DNA of 64,000 nt from Pegoplata infirma (Eukaryota; Arthropoda; Insecta; Diptera; Anthomyiidae), in NCBI GenBank assembly GCA_963921195.1, contig OY992537.1, forward strand, positions 70,362,040 to 70,426,039, written 5' to 3'. Below are positions 33,281 to 44,323 of this stretch, in pieces. The position numbers and the translations under genes are program-made. The notes under the pieces were generated by a model. It worked only from the letters and a program-made list of their open reading frames with translations. It did no database searches and was not told where the DNA came from. The number at the start of each line of letters is the position of its first letter. The first letter of the stretch is position 1.

Positions 33281-34435
33281 GTTGAAATTTTTTTTTTATA
33301 TATAACTGTGCTATAATTTTAAAATTACATTATATTAATAGTCACACTTACTGGAGCTGATCTCGTTAATCTTTATTAATCCCAAAGCCAAAACATAAAT
33401 ACTCTAATTAATTTAAAACCTGTCATAGCATTTATTTGTTTTTTTTTTAATTTCTTAAAGACCACCCTGACTAACTTCATATCAATTAATTATTGTTAAT
33501 GTAATAACGAATTAATAAAACAAAGAATTACAGCAATACGTATTTTACAAACAATCATAGTTGATAAACAACATAAGAATCCACAAAAAAAAAACACAAC
33601 AACGATCAACACAAATTCATGCAATGAAAAACCAACAACATTACAACAAAGTTTTCATTAAAACAAGTAAAGTTTCATCTACTAAATTTACACACATGAT
33701 AAAACAACAATTATTAAATGAAGACTTGTGTTCACTTTATGTTCATATATATAATGCGATGCCACGACATTGCAATGATGATGATGATGATGACCAATTT
33801 AGGTAAAAACGCCTTTTAAATGCTATAAAAACGACAACAACCATGCAAGTCGTTGGAAATTGTTGTTGTTGACGACAACGCATAGTATTCACGTAAATGT
33901 TGCCAGTGCTAAAGTGCTAATGTTGCTGCCTTTGCCGTTTTTTTTTTTTCTTTTTTGTGTAGTTGCTGGATATTTGATCTGGTAATAAATCATTCAATCT
34001 ATTTAATTAATGTGCATCTAAGAACATTTAGATGCAATTTATTTTAATACGATAATTTATTAATTTATTGACTTTTAATAAGCTCAAGCTTTTGGAAAAA
34101 AGCATACAGTTTGCTATATGTTGTAAGTGGATGACCAGAACAACAAAAATATCATCATTATATAGTAATAAAGCTCGTATAACAGCCAAGACAGTGGCTG
34201 GAACTGCACGCTGCTTACTATAAATATTTTGTGTTAATAAAAAAAAAATATTATAAAAAAATCTGCAATTTATTACACGCATACTGTATACTATTTAAAT
34301 TCTCGGAGTAGTCATCTACGTAGATATTTACTATGGGACAGAATGAAAAAGATTTTAAGAAAGACATGTTATATCCAAATCCGTAATTAAACAAGCGCTT
34401 AAAGGGTTAAAATTTTGTACTTTGGCCAAAAATAA
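33281..34435. other. AT-rich noncoding stretch with (ATG)n
   Basis: A short (ATG)n microsatellite lies at about 33776-33793. Open frames of 80-odd codons on both strands are low in complexity or lack convincing protein composition. No other feature was seen. Confidence 0.4.
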
Positions 34436-34992
34436 AATAAAAATGTGATGAATGAAAAAGAGTTTATTCTGGTTCGAAGCCTTTTCATGTTCCCCATTAT
34501 GAATTAACATAACAAGTACTTATGATAACTCTACTTTCTTTATAAGGATATTCTCCCATTAAATACTCATAGAGTTTCTTGCTTTCAAAAAATTTGGCAA
34601 TTTTCAGAAATGAATTGACGATAGTTTCGGGGGGTGGGGGGGGGGGTTCCAATTCCACATCATCAGAATTCTTTAGAAAATTAGGTAATACTGTTAGCGT
34701 GCAAACATCAAATATTCATACTCTGAATTATCTCAACTTAGTGAGAAAGCAAATATGATTTTCGAAGTTTCACCAGCATTACACCAAATATAATTTGAAA
34801 AGAAAGTTTTTTGGTTAACGCATGTTCTGCAGTTGGCAGATATTAAATACAGTTTTTGTTTTTGCCTTCTGTTATAAAAAACAGAAGAATATCATAATAA
34901 AGAAAGTAGAGTTATCATTAGTACTTGTAATGTTAATTCATAATGGGGAACATGAAAAGGCCTCGAATCAGAATAAATTATTTTTCATTGCA
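34436..34992. repeat. Foldback element, arms of about 110 bp
   Basis: The stretch 34440-34555 (TTCATGTTCCCCATTATGAA, AGTACTTATGATAACTCTAC) is repeated in reverse at 34883-34990. The right end leads into ATTGCACAATTAAAAGGTCG, also seen at about 2217-2236, so part of a dispersed family. Confidence 0.75.
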
Positions 34993-35064
34993 CAATTAAA
35001 AGGTCGAATAAATAACTTAAATGAAATAACTTAAATAAATAACTTTTAAATAAACTTAAAAATA

Positions 35065-35577
35065 AAAGGAAAGAGTAAAGTCTCCTCGATTATTTAAATA
35101 TGTTTATTTCGTCATATCAGGTTTAAAGGATGCCAATATGGTCCTTTAAAAACATTGTCCTTTAATAACCTTTAGAATTTCCAACCGTTTCTTCTGGAAA
35201 ATATATATGTTAAGGACATTGATATGCACCAACACATTGTTAAATTAAACAAGTTAGATTTTTTTCAAAGAAAATTATTTGATATTTGGATGGCTATGTG
35301 TAAATAAACTAAAATATTTTCAGTTACATAGAAAAACTTATTTTTTTACACTTAACTAACAAAGTGAGAACGATGAAATTTAACAATGTGGAGGTCCGCA
35401 TAAATGTCCTTATCATATATTTTTTCCGGAAGAAATGGCTGGAAATTCTAAAGGATATTAAAGGACAAAGTTTTGAAAGGAAGTTTTTTGTTTTTTAGCA
35501 TCCTTTAAACCTGATATGACGAAACAAACATATTTAAATAATCGAGAAGACTTTACTCTTTCCTTTTCTTTTTATTT
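35065..35577. repeat. Foldback element, arms of about 190 bp
   Basis: AAAGAGTAAAGTCTCCTCGA at the left reappears in reverse as TCGAGAAGACTTTACTCTTT at the right. The mirror continues through CATATCAGGTTTAAAGGATG and AAATTTAACAATGTG-type sequence. The centre is about 120 bp. Confidence 0.8.
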
Positions 35578-35650
35578 CAGCATCGTAGAATATGTAGAAA
35601 TACCGAGGGACCCCATTAAAAAACCAAAAGAGCTGTACATTTCGTAAGTG

Positions 35651-36137
35651 CCCAGCAAAAACATGGTAATGAGTTGTGAAAAGTAATCATTTCCAAGTAC
35701 ATTATTTATAATGAGTACCCATTACCATTAACATTATTTTAAGCCCAAAAGTAACTACTTCTCAGTAATATGTTATAAAAGCACCTATAAGTAATAATAT
35801 CTTCTTGCACTTGCAGTTTTTAACCTTTACAATTCAATTAACTTAAAAAGTACTTAAAAACTTAATAAAAATTACGCAATTTTTAAGTTTTAGTAAAAAA
35901 AAGTTAAATTTTAAAAGTTTTAATTAACTAATTATTTTACTTCTTATTGGTAATGGGTTTTTACTCCTTATTTGTAATCCGAGGCAGTAACTACTTATTT
36001 ATCTCCATACTCTTCACTAGTTATTTTTGTCTCACGCCCTTGTTAAAATAATTAGTGTTTCATTCAATAAGTAACTACTTATTAACTTCTCTTTCGGATT
36101 ACAAAACCCATTACTAGTAATGCCAATTTTTGCTGGG
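35651..36137. mobile_element. MITE with CCCAGCAAAA ends, short form
   Basis: CCCAGCAAAAACATGGTAAT and ...GCCAATTTTTGCTGGG are inverted ends of a 487-bp element rich in AGTAACTACTTA motifs. GTAAGTGC before and GTGAGTGC after CCAGC/GCTGG differ at one base and could be an 8-bp target duplication. Confidence 0.65.
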
Positions 36138-36270
36138 TGAGTGCAAAAATAAGTGCAAAAAAGTGTTTTTACATTTTGGAGAGTAAAGATTCGACACCAA
36201 AGAATATAACACTCTCACTTGTTTTATGTACATTTGATAAACAAATGGAATATTTTTATGCGAAAAGCTT

Positions 36271-37000
36271 CCCAGCAAAACTTAGATTACCAAATAATGT
36301 ATAAAATAAGGTATAGGATCTCTTATTTTATACATTGCAGCATTGATGATTTTAACAGGCGATGAGACTCAAAGTAATGCATCCACATTATCGCAAAGAA
36401 TACCAGTAAGGTATAAAATAAGTCATAAATTTATAACGCAGAATACGTGTAAGGTGTGAAATATATGATATTTTATAGGTTACGAGAAATAAAATAATAT
36501 AGCATACCAGAACATAATATATACGGTGTTACGAGTAGTGAAAAAGTAATTTTGTATTAAATTTACTCATGTGAATGTAAGTGAGTGTAAGTAGATAAAA
36601 TATGCTCGTGAGTGTGTCGTTAGAAATTTCCTATCGTGAGCCCATCTCTAGTTTAAACTTATGCATCTTTTATAAAATAATTATTTTTTATGTTATTGTA
36701 ATGCATTATGCATCCAATTATAAATAATACATTATATCAAACTTTTAAATAATACGTAATGTAACCAAATATAAGTCATCTATGATTTAATGTTTAGAAA
36801 TAACAAATATGAAATACATTTTTTCCAATAATCATGCATTACGTAGCAAATGATTAGTAATGCATTATGATTCACTTGAAAATAATACGATGTGGAACAA
36901 ATGTTTGGTAAGACATCATAAAATAATGCTACAAATAAGGTATATGCATTACCTGGTAATGTGTTATATAATCACTACCCATTACCAAAGTTTTGCTGGG
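36271..37000. mobile_element. 730-bp CCCAGCAAAA element, first inverted copy
   Basis: It starts CCCAGCAAAACTTAGATTAC and ends ATTACCAAAGTTTTGCTGGG. It matches 38837-39569 in reverse with only scattered differences. Inside are AATGCATTA-type motifs and an 'AGCCCATCTCTAG' piece from the CACGTG-rich family. Confidence 0.85.
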
Positions 37001-37029
37001 TTAGACTTGGTGAAGAAGTAGTTTTGGTG

Positions 37030-37440
37030 TAAAAAAGGATTTTTTTTTCACGAAAAACAAAATTATGTTGAAAAAAATTTAATAAACCCAAAATTTTTGG
37101 TGAAAAAAAAAATTTATGAAAAAAAGTTTTTGATGAATTTTTTTGATGAAAAGAAAAATTTTTTGATGAAAAAAAAAAATTGATAAAAAAAAAAATATTT
37201 TGGTGAGAAAAAAATTTATAATAAAAAATTTTATGAAAAAAAAAATTGATGAAAAAAAATATGATAAAAAAAAAATTTATGAAAAAAAAATTTTGATGAA
37301 AAAAAAAATTTTATGAAAAAAAAAAAAAAATTGATAAAACAAAAAAAAAATTGTGGAAAAAAAGTTGATGGAAAAAAAATTGATGAAAAAAATTTTTTTT
37401 TGTTGAAAAAAAATTTAACCAGCTGGTGAAAAACGTTTTT
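37030..37440. repeat. Low-complexity GATGAAAAAAAAT tract
   Basis: Irregular units of 12-18 bp of the type 'TTTGATGAAAAAAAAA' fill the stretch; it shares its phrases with 20575-20815. Frames across it are products of the repeat. Confidence 0.75.
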
Positions 37441-37569
37441 ATTCACCACGAGGTGAATTATTATCCAAGTTATAAACCCAAAAAATTAAAAAAATTCTTT
37501 ATAGAAATATAAAACATGTTTGTATCAAGCGACTTTGGCATTATGTGTAGAGTGTTTGGCCAGAATGTA

Positions 37570-38494
37570 AAGGGTGTCCAAAATTGAGGTATCATTTTAA
37601 TTTTGCTGCCATTTTTTTCTACTTGTAGTTTTTATTCTGAATTTTAGTTTTCAGATTCTAAATACATTCCGGTTAGTTAATATGAAACGATACACGAAGG
37701 AGCAACGTGTTTTTATTAATAATTTTTTTTTTAAAAATAGAAAGAAGAAAATGAGAATTTTTTATCAAATAATTTTTACCTACAAACCATATTTCCAGCC
37801 AATGACTACGTCAACTAGCAGAATTGTCACATTTTGGGTGAAGAGAATCTAAGAGTTATCTTAGAGCAACCATTACATCCACAAATGTTACGGATTGGTA
37901 TAGTTTGTGCTCCGGAGGAATTATCAGATCATATTTTTTGAAAACGAAAATGGAAATGTGATTACGGTCAATGGAAATCGCTACATGGAGATGATCCGAA
38001 GGTTTTTGTGGCGGAAAATTGATGATTTAGATGTAAAGAATATGTGGTTTCAACAGAATAATGTCCTTTGTCACACTGCAAGAGAAACAATGGATCTTTT
38101 GTAAGAAAAGTTCGAAAATCGCATTATTTCTCGCAGAGGAGGAGTAAATTGGCCAACAAGATCGTGTGATTTGACACATTTAGATTTTTTTGTGGGGTTT
38201 TTTAGAAATCGAAAGAGTGCAGCAATAAACCCACAACAGTTCAATACCTTCAAACCAACATTATCAATCAGATATCAACCATTGACAATAGTTTATTGAA
38301 AAACGTGTTTGATAATTTTGGTACAATATTGGGAGCTTACCGAGCCAGTAAAGGGGGTCACTTGACCCACATATTTTTTTTATTTATAACCGGAACCTAT
38401 TTGTAGTAAACTGAAATAAAAATATTATTAATATCTGAAAAATATCTAATTTTTTCATTAAAATTAAAATGATACCTCAATTTTGGACACCCTT
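37570..38494 (+). mobile_element. Decayed Tc1/mariner-superfamily transposon
   Basis: The ends are perfect 35-bp inverted repeats starting AAGGGTGTCCAAAATTGAGG. TA is present on both sides (37568-37569 and 38495-38496), the target of the Tc1/mariner group. The element is 925 bp, shorter than a full copy (usually 1.2-1.3 kb), and encodes a broken transposase on the plus strand. Confidence 0.9.
37682..38390 (+). pseudogene. Tc1/mariner-type transposase, broken
   Basis: The gene would encode the DDE transposase that cuts and pastes the element through its inverted ends. From an ATG at 37682 the reading begins MKRYTKEQRVFI, like the N-terminal helix-turn-helix of this group. The middle of the DNA-binding domain is missing. 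The catalytic part is spread over frames: SDHIFFENENGNVITVNGNR, NMWFQQNNVLCHTARETMDL, a stop near 38100, then ISRRGGVNWPTRSCDLTHLD and, near the end, SLLKNVFDNFGTILGAYRAS and GGHLTHIFF. The usual 'QQDGA.CHTA' aspartate is N here, so the second catalytic residue is lost. Several frameshifts and stops make it inactive. Confidence 0.85.
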
Positions 38495-38836
38495 TAGTTG
38501 GTTGCGGAATCGATTCACCAAAATTTTATTAAAAATTTTTAAAAAAAATTATTTAATAGAAAAATTGTAAAAATAACACGAAAGAGACGTTATTTTGTAA
38601 TATTGAATGTTATTTTTTTTAGAAAATTTTTTGAACAGTAAAAAATAAAAGTTAATGTTTGATAAAACAAATGAATAATTACTGGGATGGTTATCAGTTG
38701 TTTTATCACATGTTTTAAATGTGTTTTTCATTTGTTTTTGCTTAAAAAAAAGTTAAGAGAACGGATTTTTCCAACTGCACTCTAAATAGTTCTACAGTAA
38801 AAGTATTAGTAAGTGATTTGGTACCAAAAACTACAA

Positions 38837-39569
38837 CCCAGCAAAACTTTGGTAATGGGTAGTGATTATATAACACATTACCAGGTAATGTATATACCTT
38901 ATTTGTAGCATTATTTTAGGATGTCTTACCAAAAATTTGTTCCACAACGTATTATTTTAAAGTGAAAAATAATGCATTACTAATAATTTGCTACGTAATG
39001 CATGATTAGTGGAAAAAATGTATTTCATATTTATTATTTTTAAACATTAAATCATGGATGACTTATATTTGGTTACATTATGTATTATTTGAAAGTTTGA
39101 AATAATGCATTATTTATAATTGGATGCATAATGCATTACAATAACATAAAAAATAATTATTTTATAAAAAAATGCATAAGTTTAAACTAGAGATGGGCTC
39201 AAAACAGGAAATTTCTAACGACACACACTCACGAGCATATTTTATCTACTTACACTCACTTACAATCACGTGAGTAAATTTAATACAAAATTACTTTTTC
39301 ACTACTCGTAACACCTTATATATTATCTTCTGGTAAGCTATATTATTTCATTTCTCGTAACTTATAAAATATCATATATTTTACACCTTACTCGTATTCT
39401 TCGTTATAAATTTATGACTTATTTTAAACCTTACTGGTATTCTTTGTGATAATGTGGATGCATTACTTTGAGTCTCATCGCCTGTTAAAATCATCAATGC
39501 TGCAATGTATAAAATAAGAGATCCTATACCTTATTTTATACCTTATTTGGTAATCTAAGTTTTGCTGGG
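38837..39569. mobile_element. 730-bp CCCAGCAAAA element, second inverted copy
   Basis: This is the reverse complement of 36271-37000 with few differences, starting CCCAGCAAAACTTTGGTAAT and ending TAATCTAAGTTTTGCTGGG. The two copies lie 1.84 kb apart in opposite orientation and flank the A-rich tract and the mariner remnant. I found no matching target duplications. Confidence 0.85.
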
Positions 39570-40135
39570 AAATAAGTTGCTAATTACCAGTAGTACATTA
39601 GTTTTTTTTTTAGTATTTTCAAAGTACTAAAATTAGTAATTTTTACTGGATTTGAATAAAATTAGTATTATCCCTGTTTTCGTATAACCATATATATGTT
39701 AACATTAACAGTTTAACCGAAAACGCATCCACGTTTAACAAAATGTACTTGGCATCACTGTTGTTGTGTGTCAAAATTAATTGAGGTAAACAAAAAAAGG
39801 TTTATGTCTGTGGTATAACAAAAAAAAAACAGGGTTGTGAAATTGGCTTCACTTTTTATCGAAAGTTAAAATTAACGCCGATAATTATACACGCTAAAAA
39901 TAAGAGTGGATAATTTAAAAATTGTATGGGTAAGCGTCATAGCTGTATTATTGATTTTTTTTATTTGGATTTTTTGGAAAAAAATAAAATACTTTGATAT
40001 TTTAGTTGGCTATCAAAAAATAAAATGTTTTGTTATTTTATTTATTTTGGTTTGAATAAAATAAAATTTTATTTTATTCAAATTCATAAAAATGAAATAA
40101 TATTTCTTTCCAAAAAAATCAAATAATTTTTTCTG
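39570..40135. other. Noncoding stretch with a 32-bp perfect palindrome
   Basis: No gene is visible. Positions 40051-40082 form a perfect 32-bp palindrome of half-site TTTGAATAAAATAAAA. The rest is AT-rich. Confidence 0.5.
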
Positions 40136-40350
40136 ATTGCTTATTCAAACAAACAAAATAGAATTTTTCAAAATAATCAACAAAAATTTGTGATTTTTTT
40201 TGGTTATTCACAAAAATTCAAATGAATAACGTATTATTTAAACAAAAAAAAGAAATATTCTTGAAAATTTTGTGTTTGAAAAATAATTTTTTTTTTATTT
40301 ATTTTGAATTTTATTATACAGTAAAACACACAATTATTCTTACAAACCAC
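40136..40350 (+). repeat. Left arm of a long inverted repeat
   Basis: GCTTATTCAAACAAACAAAA to the TATTCTTACAAACC end mirrors 42519-42733, with the intervening 2.2 kb holding other repeats. The opposite arm ends at the assembly gap. Confidence 0.75.
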
Positions 40351-41599
40351 TATTGTTTTACTTATTTAAGGTTTTCTTTACTAAAACATTAATTAGATTA
40401 TTTTTAATTTTTTCCCAAATTGACTTTTACTGATTAAAAAATGTTCTTAAAACATTTTCTTATGGAAAATGCTCTAGTTGATTAGACTTTTCGATATTTT
40501 TCTTAAACAATAAAAAGTCGTGAAAGGATGTATAATTACTTAAATACCCTTAATTGTAAAGGTTTATTTTGCAAAACATTGAGATTTTTAAGGGTTTTTG
40601 CTTTGGTGACATTTTTAAGAAAAATATTCTTTAGTATTAACTGTGAAATGTTTCTACTACACAAAAATTATTTTAATCGAAAAAAATTTCATTCTTTATA
40701 CAATTGAACATTTTTTCAATAGAAAATGCATTACATATTCTATTTTTAAAATTTAAATGCATATTTGCTTATAATATTTTTTTTATTTTTGACTACTTTT
40801 GAGGTAAAACTGATGTTGTACTGATGATGTAATTTATTGTGATTCTCTAGCACATAACGATCTATCCTTCTATCCCTCATTTTACGGATTAACTGTTATA
40901 TTTTTTAAGCGAGATACATTGAAGTCTACGAAAAGGGAAAAAATATTCTACGAATTAGTGCATGAAATTTCACTGGGGAAGTATCATATTGAAAATAATT
41001 AAAATAATAAGTTAAAATATATCAAAAATGTTTCAAATTTACTTTATAACTATATCACATAGGCCAGGTAAAATTTGTGACTTTGACCAACCAAGTAAAA
41101 CACGGGTGGTTGGAAACAGTTTTTGCCTAAAAGTGCGAATACTATATTTTCTTTTTTGAATACGTATTTGGAATGTCTAAGAATAATATAGGAACAAAAA
41201 CCAAAATATCGATCGAGCACTTTTTTCAAAAATCGCGGTTGAATTGCAAAAGATTATTATATTCGAATTTTCTCGAAAACTAGAGATATCAAAAAAAACA
41301 AATATTATTTGGAATTATGCATTTATATAAAGTATTCAAAAAAATTTACATTGCAGTATTCAAACGGTCAAAAAATAAACATAATTATTTTGAATGTATT
41401 TTATATGGTATGGAATTGGGCACATTTTTAAGCGCGAAAAACACAAAAACGAAACAAGCTACAGTATTTTAGATGACAGATTTTGATTCTACAGGTCCAT
41501 ATTATATAAAATCCACTCTTAGTGTTTGACATTAACGCAATAATGTCTAACAGTGGTGCTACATAAACGCTTATAAATAACATTTTTTAAATTTTTTTT
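40351..41599. other. Noncoding stretch, nothing recognised
   Basis: AT-rich; phrases like 'TTCTCGAAAACTAGAGATATC' minus its last base are common in dispersed repeats of this window, but no element boundary is clear. Confidence 0.4.
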
Positions 41600-41910
41600 T
41601 TTTTAATTTTAATTTTAAATTCAAATTTAGTTGCTTAAAATATAAGTAGCTTGTGGCACAGAGGGTAGCGTGCTGGGCTATCAGCCCGAAATTATGAGTT
41701 CGATTCTCCTCAGGTTCGATGTTTTTTAAAATTATTTCTAAAAAATCAGAAATGAATGTACATTTCCGTAATTTTAACCGTTTTTATAGTAAAAATTTTT
41801 CAGTCAGTTTTTACGGATTTTTACAGTTATTTATATAAGTAGTCTTTTTTTAAATAAAGTTTCAAACGTATTTTCTGTTGAATTTACTGACATAATATTT
41901 TGAGTGTATG
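41600..41910 (+). mobile_element. Repeat with tRNA-like pol III promoter (copy X)
   Basis: A tRNA-like core lies at 41648-41722. TGGCACAGAGG fits the A box (TRGYNNANNNG) and AGTTCGATTCT, about 40 bp on, is close to the B box (GGTTCGANTCC). The presumed anticodon loop reads CTATCAG. The downstream body, to 'TTTACTGACATAATATTTTGAGTGTA', matches copy Y at 43.66-43.99 kb. The acceptor stem does not pair, so this is a tRNA-derived repeat, not a tRNA gene. The left end is uncertain. Confidence 0.65.
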
Positions 41911-41989
41911 TAATAAATAAACATTTCGGTATTTATCATTATTATCAGATATCATTCCATTTCGCAAATCGCATGTTTTTAAATTTGGT

Positions 41990-42335
41990 TATATGACCGC
42001 TAAATTTTATCATAAAATTTCATTTTCTAGTCCCCTGGATTCAACTGCAGGACGTTGAAGTTTGCCATAGAAATATTTCATTTGCTTCTGCCTTTTTTCA
42101 AATTTTTAAATATGATCCGATTTGGCCCATTTCCGTACTTAACCAGCCTCAGACCATAAGATATATTTCTGCCAAATTTTCGCAGTCTAGCTCCTTTATT
42201 TTGGATTGTACGATTGACGGACATCTGCAGAATGTGTAACAATCGATCACTAATAAATAATATATATTTTATGGTTTGTTAGATAGATATTTCGATGCTT
42301 ACACACGGAATGACAAAGTGAGTATACTCCTTAAA
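41990..42335 (+). mobile_element. DINE-like repeat, family 1, partial
   Basis: It contains 'CTGCAGGACGTTGAAGTTTG', TAACCAGCCTCAGACCATAA, GCTCCTTTATTTTGGATTGT, a shortened GACGGACATC block and the end ACACACGGAATGACAAAGTG, AGTATACTCC. The order matches the 23.3-kb copy. Confidence 0.65.
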
Positions 42336-42518
42336 CCAACCTATGAAAGTCGCCAATTTTTACAGATTTTTATACTTTTCTTTAAAAAAAAAGTTTTGTT
42401 AAGTAAATATTTGCATAAGTTTAAAGCTCTGCACTTGGAATTTCCTAAATCACAACTTAACTTTTCTGAATTCAAATGGACTTTTTATAAATTACAATTT
42501 ATAAGAACCTGATATTAA

Positions 42519-42733
42519 AACAAAACTGTTTTGTAAGAATAATTTTTTGTTAAACTGTACAAAATAAATAAAATAGTTTTTTTTTTCAAACACAAAATTT
42601 TCAAGAATATTTATTTTTTGTTGTTTGAATAATACGTTATTTATTTGAATTTTTGTGAATAACCAAAAAAAATCACAAATTTTTGTTGATTATTTTGAAA
42701 AATTATATTTTGTTTGTTTGAATAAAAAAAATC
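42519..42733 (-). repeat. Right arm of a long inverted repeat
   Basis: It is the reverse complement of 40136-40350 with small differences and runs directly into the N gap. Confidence 0.75.
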
Positions 42734-42933
42734 NNNNNNNNNNNNNNNNNNNNNNNNNNNNNNNNNNNNNNNNNNNNNNNNNNNNNNNNNNNNNNNNNNN
42801 NNNNNNNNNNNNNNNNNNNNNNNNNNNNNNNNNNNNNNNNNNNNNNNNNNNNNNNNNNNNNNNNNNNNNNNNNNNNNNNNNNNNNNNNNNNNNNNNNNNN
42901 NNNNNNNNNNNNNNNNNNNNNNNNNNNNNNNNN
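42734..42933. other. Assembly gap, 200 N
   Basis: Exactly 200 unknown bases, a standard placeholder length, so the true distance is not known. It lies at the outer edge of an inverted repeat and between the two duplicated segments. Confidence 1.
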
Positions 42934-43345
42934 CAACTCCCATTGTAAATTTCCAATATTTTTCAAAATTTAAAAAAAAAATTAGACCACATATCTTACT
43001 GCATTTGCCATGCTGAACACGAATCTTGTAAAGAATTTGATATTAAATGACTGGTTCTCGAGATATTACCATTTTGAAAATATCGGTAAATAATGTTTGC
43101 AAAAATTGCTTATATTTATGTAACTTTCAAACTATTATCAGATTGAAAACATTATGAGTGGGGAAAATAAAGTCAATGATATAAGCTTTCAAAATAGCTA
43201 GTTTGGAGTGACCCTTTTTCCAATACAGCGTGAGTTACAGAGCTCCAAAGTGGACCACCCTGAGATTAAAAGGCTTTCGGAGCTAGTAACTTTTAAAAAT
43301 ATGCAACGATTTTTAATTTTTTTTCAATTTTTGCAATTACCGTAC
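42934..43345. other. Diverged dispersed repeat
   Basis: CTGAACACGAAT, then 'CTCGAGATATTACCATTTT' at 43010-43075, resembles 49137-49200, so the stretch holds an old repeat. No coding frame is convincing. Confidence 0.35.
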
Positions 43346-43998
43346 TACACTCATAAAAGGTTTTACAGTTACTGTTTCACAGTCAAACAAATAGTTTTCG
43401 TTTTAGTTAATATTAAAAGAAAATTCGTTTGTTTCACATACAAATATTCTAAAACAACTTTTTGAACGTTTATTCAAATACATAACTGTCTTTTAAATAA
43501 AATTTTCCGTAACGTTTGTTTTTTTCAGTTATTTAAAAAACAAACCACATTATTTATTTGTCGTTTGTTATTTGTCAGTTATTTAAAAAATTTCTAAAAT
43601 TAGAATTTTTTTTTTTTGAATTTGAAAATGAAATTTAGTTGAATATGAATACAAGTAGCTTGTGGCACAGAGGGTAGCGTGCTGGTCTATCAGCCAGAAA
43701 TTTTGAGTTCGATTCTGCTCAGGCTCGAAGTTTTTAAAATTATTTCTAAAAAAATAAATAAAAATGAATGTAAATTTCCGTTATTTTAACCGTTTTTTCC
43801 GTAAAATTTTGTCAGTCATTTTTTACGGATTTTTAAGTTATTTTTACGGATTTCAACAGCTATTAATTAACATTTAAAAATAACTGAGAAATGTTTTTGT
43901 TTTAAATGAAATGTAAGTAGTCCGTTTTTTAAATAAAGTTTCATTTGTTTCAAACGTATTTTCTGTTGAATTTACTTACATAATATTTTAAGTGTAAG
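43346..43998 (+). mobile_element. TIR-like repeat with tRNA-like pol III promoter (copy Y)
   Basis: The core at 43661-43735 repeats copy X, with TGGCACAGAGG (A box) and AGTTCGATTCT (B box). The outer ends, ACACTCATAAAAGG and 'ATATTTTAAGTGTAAGG', look like weak inverted termini of the ACACTC type. The body has TTACGGATTTTTAAGTTATT and TTTCTGTTGAATTTACTTAC, also present in copy X. A DNA element that took up a tRNA-like sequence, or a SINE inside a MITE, would both explain it. Confidence 0.6.
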
Positions 43999-44076
43999 GA
44001 TAACAAAAACCAAAAAAAAAAAAATAATAAAAATTAAAAAAAAAAAAAAAAAATATTTTTATTTTCCGACATAATA

Positions 44077-44308
44077 ATAATAATAATAATATAATAATAG
44101 TTTTGATCACATGATCAATTATTTTTTTTTTATTTATTATTTCTTTTTTTATTTACAACTCATTTTTAATAAATGCAACCTAACCGAGAACTGGTAACAA
44201 TGACCGTCGTCTCGTTGTAGCGAAAAAAACCAAGGGTTCTGGTGGGAATCGAACCCACGACCTCCAGGTTGCAAGGCTAGCACGCTACCAACTAGCCTAT
44301 GGGGCCCC
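44077..44308 (-). mobile_element. tRNA-derived SINE, copy 1
   Basis: A perfect 15-bp target duplication TTTTCCGACATAATA lies at 44062-44076 and 44309-44323. Read on the minus strand the head is GGGGCCCCATAGGCTAGTTG, then GTAGCGTGCTAGCC (A box) and GTGGGTTCGATTCCCAC (T arm and B box). The body has TCGCTACAACGAGACGACGG and TCATTGTTACCAGTTCTCGG, then a TGATCATGTGATCA hairpin and an (ATT)n tail. The loop gives anticodon TGC, but the acceptor stem does not pair. Confidence 0.9.
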
Positions 44309-44323
44309 TTTTCCGACATAATA

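Noticed and set aside
37231..37449. Phenylalanine-rich minus-strand frame
   Set aside because: It is produced by the low-complexity A-rich tract; the same applies to 20676-20873.
41648..41722. Functional tRNA gene with CTATCAG loop
   Set aside because: No acceptor stem; the second copy at 43661 has a differently paired anticodon stem. The A and B boxes alone do not make a tRNA.
42641..42966. Open frames running through unknown bases
   Set aside because: They consist mostly of the N gap and carry no information.
44232..44308. Functional tRNA gene (Ala-TGC-like) on the minus strand
   Set aside because: The acceptor stem does not pair, the anticodon stem has a mismatch, the loop changes between copies and the sequence continues into a common body with target duplications, so it is a SINE head.
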